Shown here: piece by piece, positions 34,190 to 34,563 of the stretch | Position numbering within the stretch: the stretch's first letter is position 1 | Layout: the number at the start of each line of letters is the position of its first letter | Assembly: GCF_014640555.1 (NCBI RefSeq) | Contig: NZ_BMHE01000065.1 | Coordinates: forward strand, 1 to 34,563 | DNA: 34,563 nucleotides | DNA from: Paenibacillus marchantiophytorum | Lineage (GTDB): Bacteria > Bacillota > Bacilli > Paenibacillales > NBRC-103111 | Direction of reading: 5' to 3' | The notes under the pieces: model-generated | The model's input: the letters and a program-made list of their open reading frames with translations, nothing else | What the model was told of the DNA's origin: nothing | Databases searched by the model: none | Made by a program: the position numbers and the translations under genes

Positions 34190-34203
34190 TGATTGACCAA
34201 TCA
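34190..34203. promoter_or_regulatory. Candidate TetR operator in the tetR promoter
   Basis: TGATTG-AC-CAATCA is a palindrome 31 bases before the tetR start. It sits between a possible -35 (TTGAGT, 34207-34212 on the minus strand) and an AT-rich -10-like ATAATT. This is the classical position for autorepression. Confidence 0.6.
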
Positions 34204-34286
34204 CTAACTCAAGTCCTCCGACGTTCATAAGAAAAACGGCTTCGCGGCCTTGAGAGATCAGCCTCTTCTTAGCGACAAAACCGAGA

Positions 34287-34416
34287 GAGGGAACTACAGT
34301 ACCCTATTTAGGCAAAAGCAGGAGTGCGAGGGTCCTGGCGGAAATACAGGGTCTTATTTCGACGAAAAGCGCTGAATTTTCCTTCAAACAGCAAAATAGC
34401 GCCCTGTAGTTCCCTC
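34287..34416. repeat. Composite inverted/direct repeat element
   Basis: GAGGGAACTACAG (34287-34299) is perfectly inverted as CTGTAGTTCCCTC (34404-34416). Just inside both arms the block CTATTTnnGC recurs in register. A third, direct copy, TACAGGGTCTTATTTCGACG, lies between them (about 34345). It looks like a dispersed intergenic palindrome of the genome. No gene is seen in 34204-34563. Confidence 0.65.
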
Positions 34417-34478
34417 AACCTGGCGATAAGGGCACTTTTTGCAGAAGCTTTGCAAAATATATGACATGATAAGGCATT

Positions 34479-34514
34479 GTGCTCCTTAGCGGCTGATTCA
34501 CCTTTACGGAGCAC
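34479..34514. other. Stem-loop upstream of an orphan ribosome binding site at the window end
   Basis: GTGCTCC (34479-34485) pairs with GGAGCAC (34508-34514). A strong AGGAGG follows at about 34524, but there is no start codon at the right distance before the window ends. It may be the leader of a plus-strand gene just outside or a chance structure. Confidence 0.3.
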
Positions 34515-34563
34515 ATGCCGACTAGGAGGAAATTCAAAAAAATTTATAATAAGGTTTATATTT

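Noticed and set aside
1..34563. CRISPR arrays, tRNA/rRNA genes, prophage or defence systems
   Set aside because: None is visible. The repeats found are self-complementary or minisatellite-like and lack regular unique spacers and cas genes.

Overview
The window looks like a chromosomal segment of a Paenibacillus-type member of the Bacillales. This is inferred from strong AGGAGG-type ribosome binding sites, frequent GTG and TTG starts, YesM/YesN two-component genes beside a CUT1 sugar ABC transporter, AraC-family regulators, a KimA-type potassium transporter, CcpA cre-like sites and short palindromic intergenic repeats. No rRNA, tRNA, CRISPR array or intact mobile element was seen.

Left end (1-3250): a decayed IS91-type transposase fragment and a C-terminal stub resembling a GH92-type glycosidase lie on the minus strand. 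They are followed on the plus strand by a zinc-independent MDR oxidoreductase and an MFS exporter. The exporter shares a bidirectional terminator with the kdp operon.

Potassium block (3261-12947, minus strand): transcription order is a small Rossmann-like protein of unknown function, a 28-aa membrane micro-protein, KdpF, KdpA, KdpB, KdpC, a tandem-duplicated KdpD N-terminal protein (two KdpD-ATPase/Usp units), a separate KdpD-type sensor kinase, and KdpE. A second potassium transporter, KimA, is encoded at 16987-18813. No c-di-AMP (ydaO) riboswitch is recognisable upstream of either.

Middle (13101-18960): a DUF4091/GH123-like glycosidase, two divergent genes of unknown function, a repeat-rich 580-bp gap (6-bp and 9-bp minisatellites, then nested inverted repeats), and kimA.

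Right half (18976-34159): an AraC regulator converges on a long minus-strand carbohydrate locus. In transcription order this is TetR, an UlaG-like lactonase, an enolase-superfamily sugar acid dehydratase, a zinc MDR dehydrogenase, an SDR, a four-hairpin repeat array, a sugar phosphate isomerase/epimerase, two more SDRs, a truncated GH4 glycosidase, a solute-binding lipoprotein, two permeases, a YesM kinase and a YesN regulator. The set reads as uptake and oxidation/dehydration of a sugar or sugar acid. It has no kinase or aldolase, and no intact exo-glycosidase is present within it. Two near-identical TetR-type palindromes flank the tetR gene, and a cre site overlaps the promoter of the solute-binding protein. 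The most unusual features are the duplicated and split KdpD with complementary loss of motifs, the uncharacterised first gene of the kdp operon, and the hairpin arrays.
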